DNA of 64,000 nt from Pedobacter aquatilis (GTDB taxonomy: Bacteria > Bacteroidota > Bacteroidia > Sphingobacteriales > Sphingobacteriaceae): positions 1-64,000 of the forward strand of contig NZ_JAUFPW010000036.1 in the NCBI RefSeq assembly GCF_030409415.1, given 5' to 3'. Both the position numbers and the translations under genes were made by a program. The notes beneath the pieces were generated by a model that saw only the letters and a program-made list of their open reading frames with translations, was not told the origin of the DNA and made no database searches. Below are positions 63,927 to 64,000 of the stretch, one piece after another. The number at the start of each line of letters is the position of its first letter. Position 1 is the first letter of the stretch.

Positions 63927-64000
63927 GAAAGGCTTTCTATATATTAATTCTAGCTTTGATTTCACTAACAACAGCTTTTGCGCAAAATACAATAAAAGGT
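63923..64000 (+). CDS. exported protein, partial (probable carboxypeptidase-regulatory-like outer membrane protein)
   Basis: Only the first 26 codons are in the window. They read as a signal peptide (MRKAFYILILALISLTTAFAQ) followed by NTIKG, the usual beginning of a carboxypeptidase-regulatory-like domain. It is the expected downstream partner of a GLPGLI gene. The family call rests on these few residues and on context. Confidence 0.55.
   Translation, partial: MRKAFYILILALISLTTAFAQNTIKG

Noticed and set aside
1..64000. CRISPR arrays, rRNA and tRNA genes, complete insertion sequences
   Set aside because: No regularly spaced repeats of CRISPR type, no cloverleaf or T-arm consensus and no transposase or integrase frame were seen on either strand.

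Overview
The window comes from a member of the Bacteroidota, most likely a Sphingobacteriaceae bacterium close to Pedobacter. The basis is the gene set (GLPGLI-family protein, citrulline hydrolase CtlX, HisKA_2 kinases with TPR sensors, short-form arginine decarboxylase, L27 with a Lys/Ala tail), the near absence of Shine-Dalgarno sequences, and promoters of the TTTG / TAnnTTTG type. No rRNA, tRNA, CRISPR array or complete transposase was seen.

The window has two unlike halves that meet at about 40,429-40,435. The left half (1 to ~40.4 kb) looks by eye richer in G+C and is accessory in content. It holds seven alpha/beta-hydrolases, a metallo-beta-lactamase-fold hydrolase, an isochorismatase-like hydrolase and a YtcJ-like amidohydrolase. 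A probable quinone/electrophile-detoxification operon (DsbA-like, MhqO-like dioxygenase, MhqD-like hydrolase, cupin, MFS exporter) lies at 6.8-10.6 kb, with a LysR regulator next to it, and an azoreductase/porin pair lies at 17-19 kb. Signalling genes are prominent: a histidine kinase with a CRP-like N-terminus next to a response regulator fused to a thioredoxin-reductase-like flavoprotein (2.3-5.4 kb), and two TPR-HisKA_2 kinases around an NtrC-type regulator (28.6-35.5 kb). A BamA-type barrel protein with an atypical-kinase-like periplasmic domain is at 25.9-28.4 kb. Decay is visible at 35.9-36.8 kb, where an AraC regulator carries two in-frame stops and a cold-shock gene survives only as its tail and terminator. 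NhaA and a truncated ion channel close this half.

The right half (~40.4-64 kb) is more AT-rich and reads as chromosomal backbone: mnmE, an AI-2E-family transporter, TauE/SafE, argS, an arginine deiminase-family enzyme, ctlX, a PhnA-like gene, arginine decarboxylase, a DUF72 gene, a DEDDy exonuclease overlapping a two-cassette peptide ABC ATPase, an exo-sialidase gene broken by one stop codon, rnr, a polyprenyl diphosphate synthase, rpmA and rplU, and a GLPGLI gene overlapping a gene that runs off the window. Its intergenic spaces carry short palindromic repeats that I did not notice on the left.

At the junction an ion-channel gene (+ strand) loses its last transmembrane segment and a zinc-ribbon/excisionase-like gene (- strand) loses its C-terminus within the same few bases. 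This is either a real recombination scar of a mobile element or an assembly chimera. The most interesting systems are the kinase / REC-flavoprotein pair whose redox cysteines are missing, and the kinase-like outer-membrane barrel protein.
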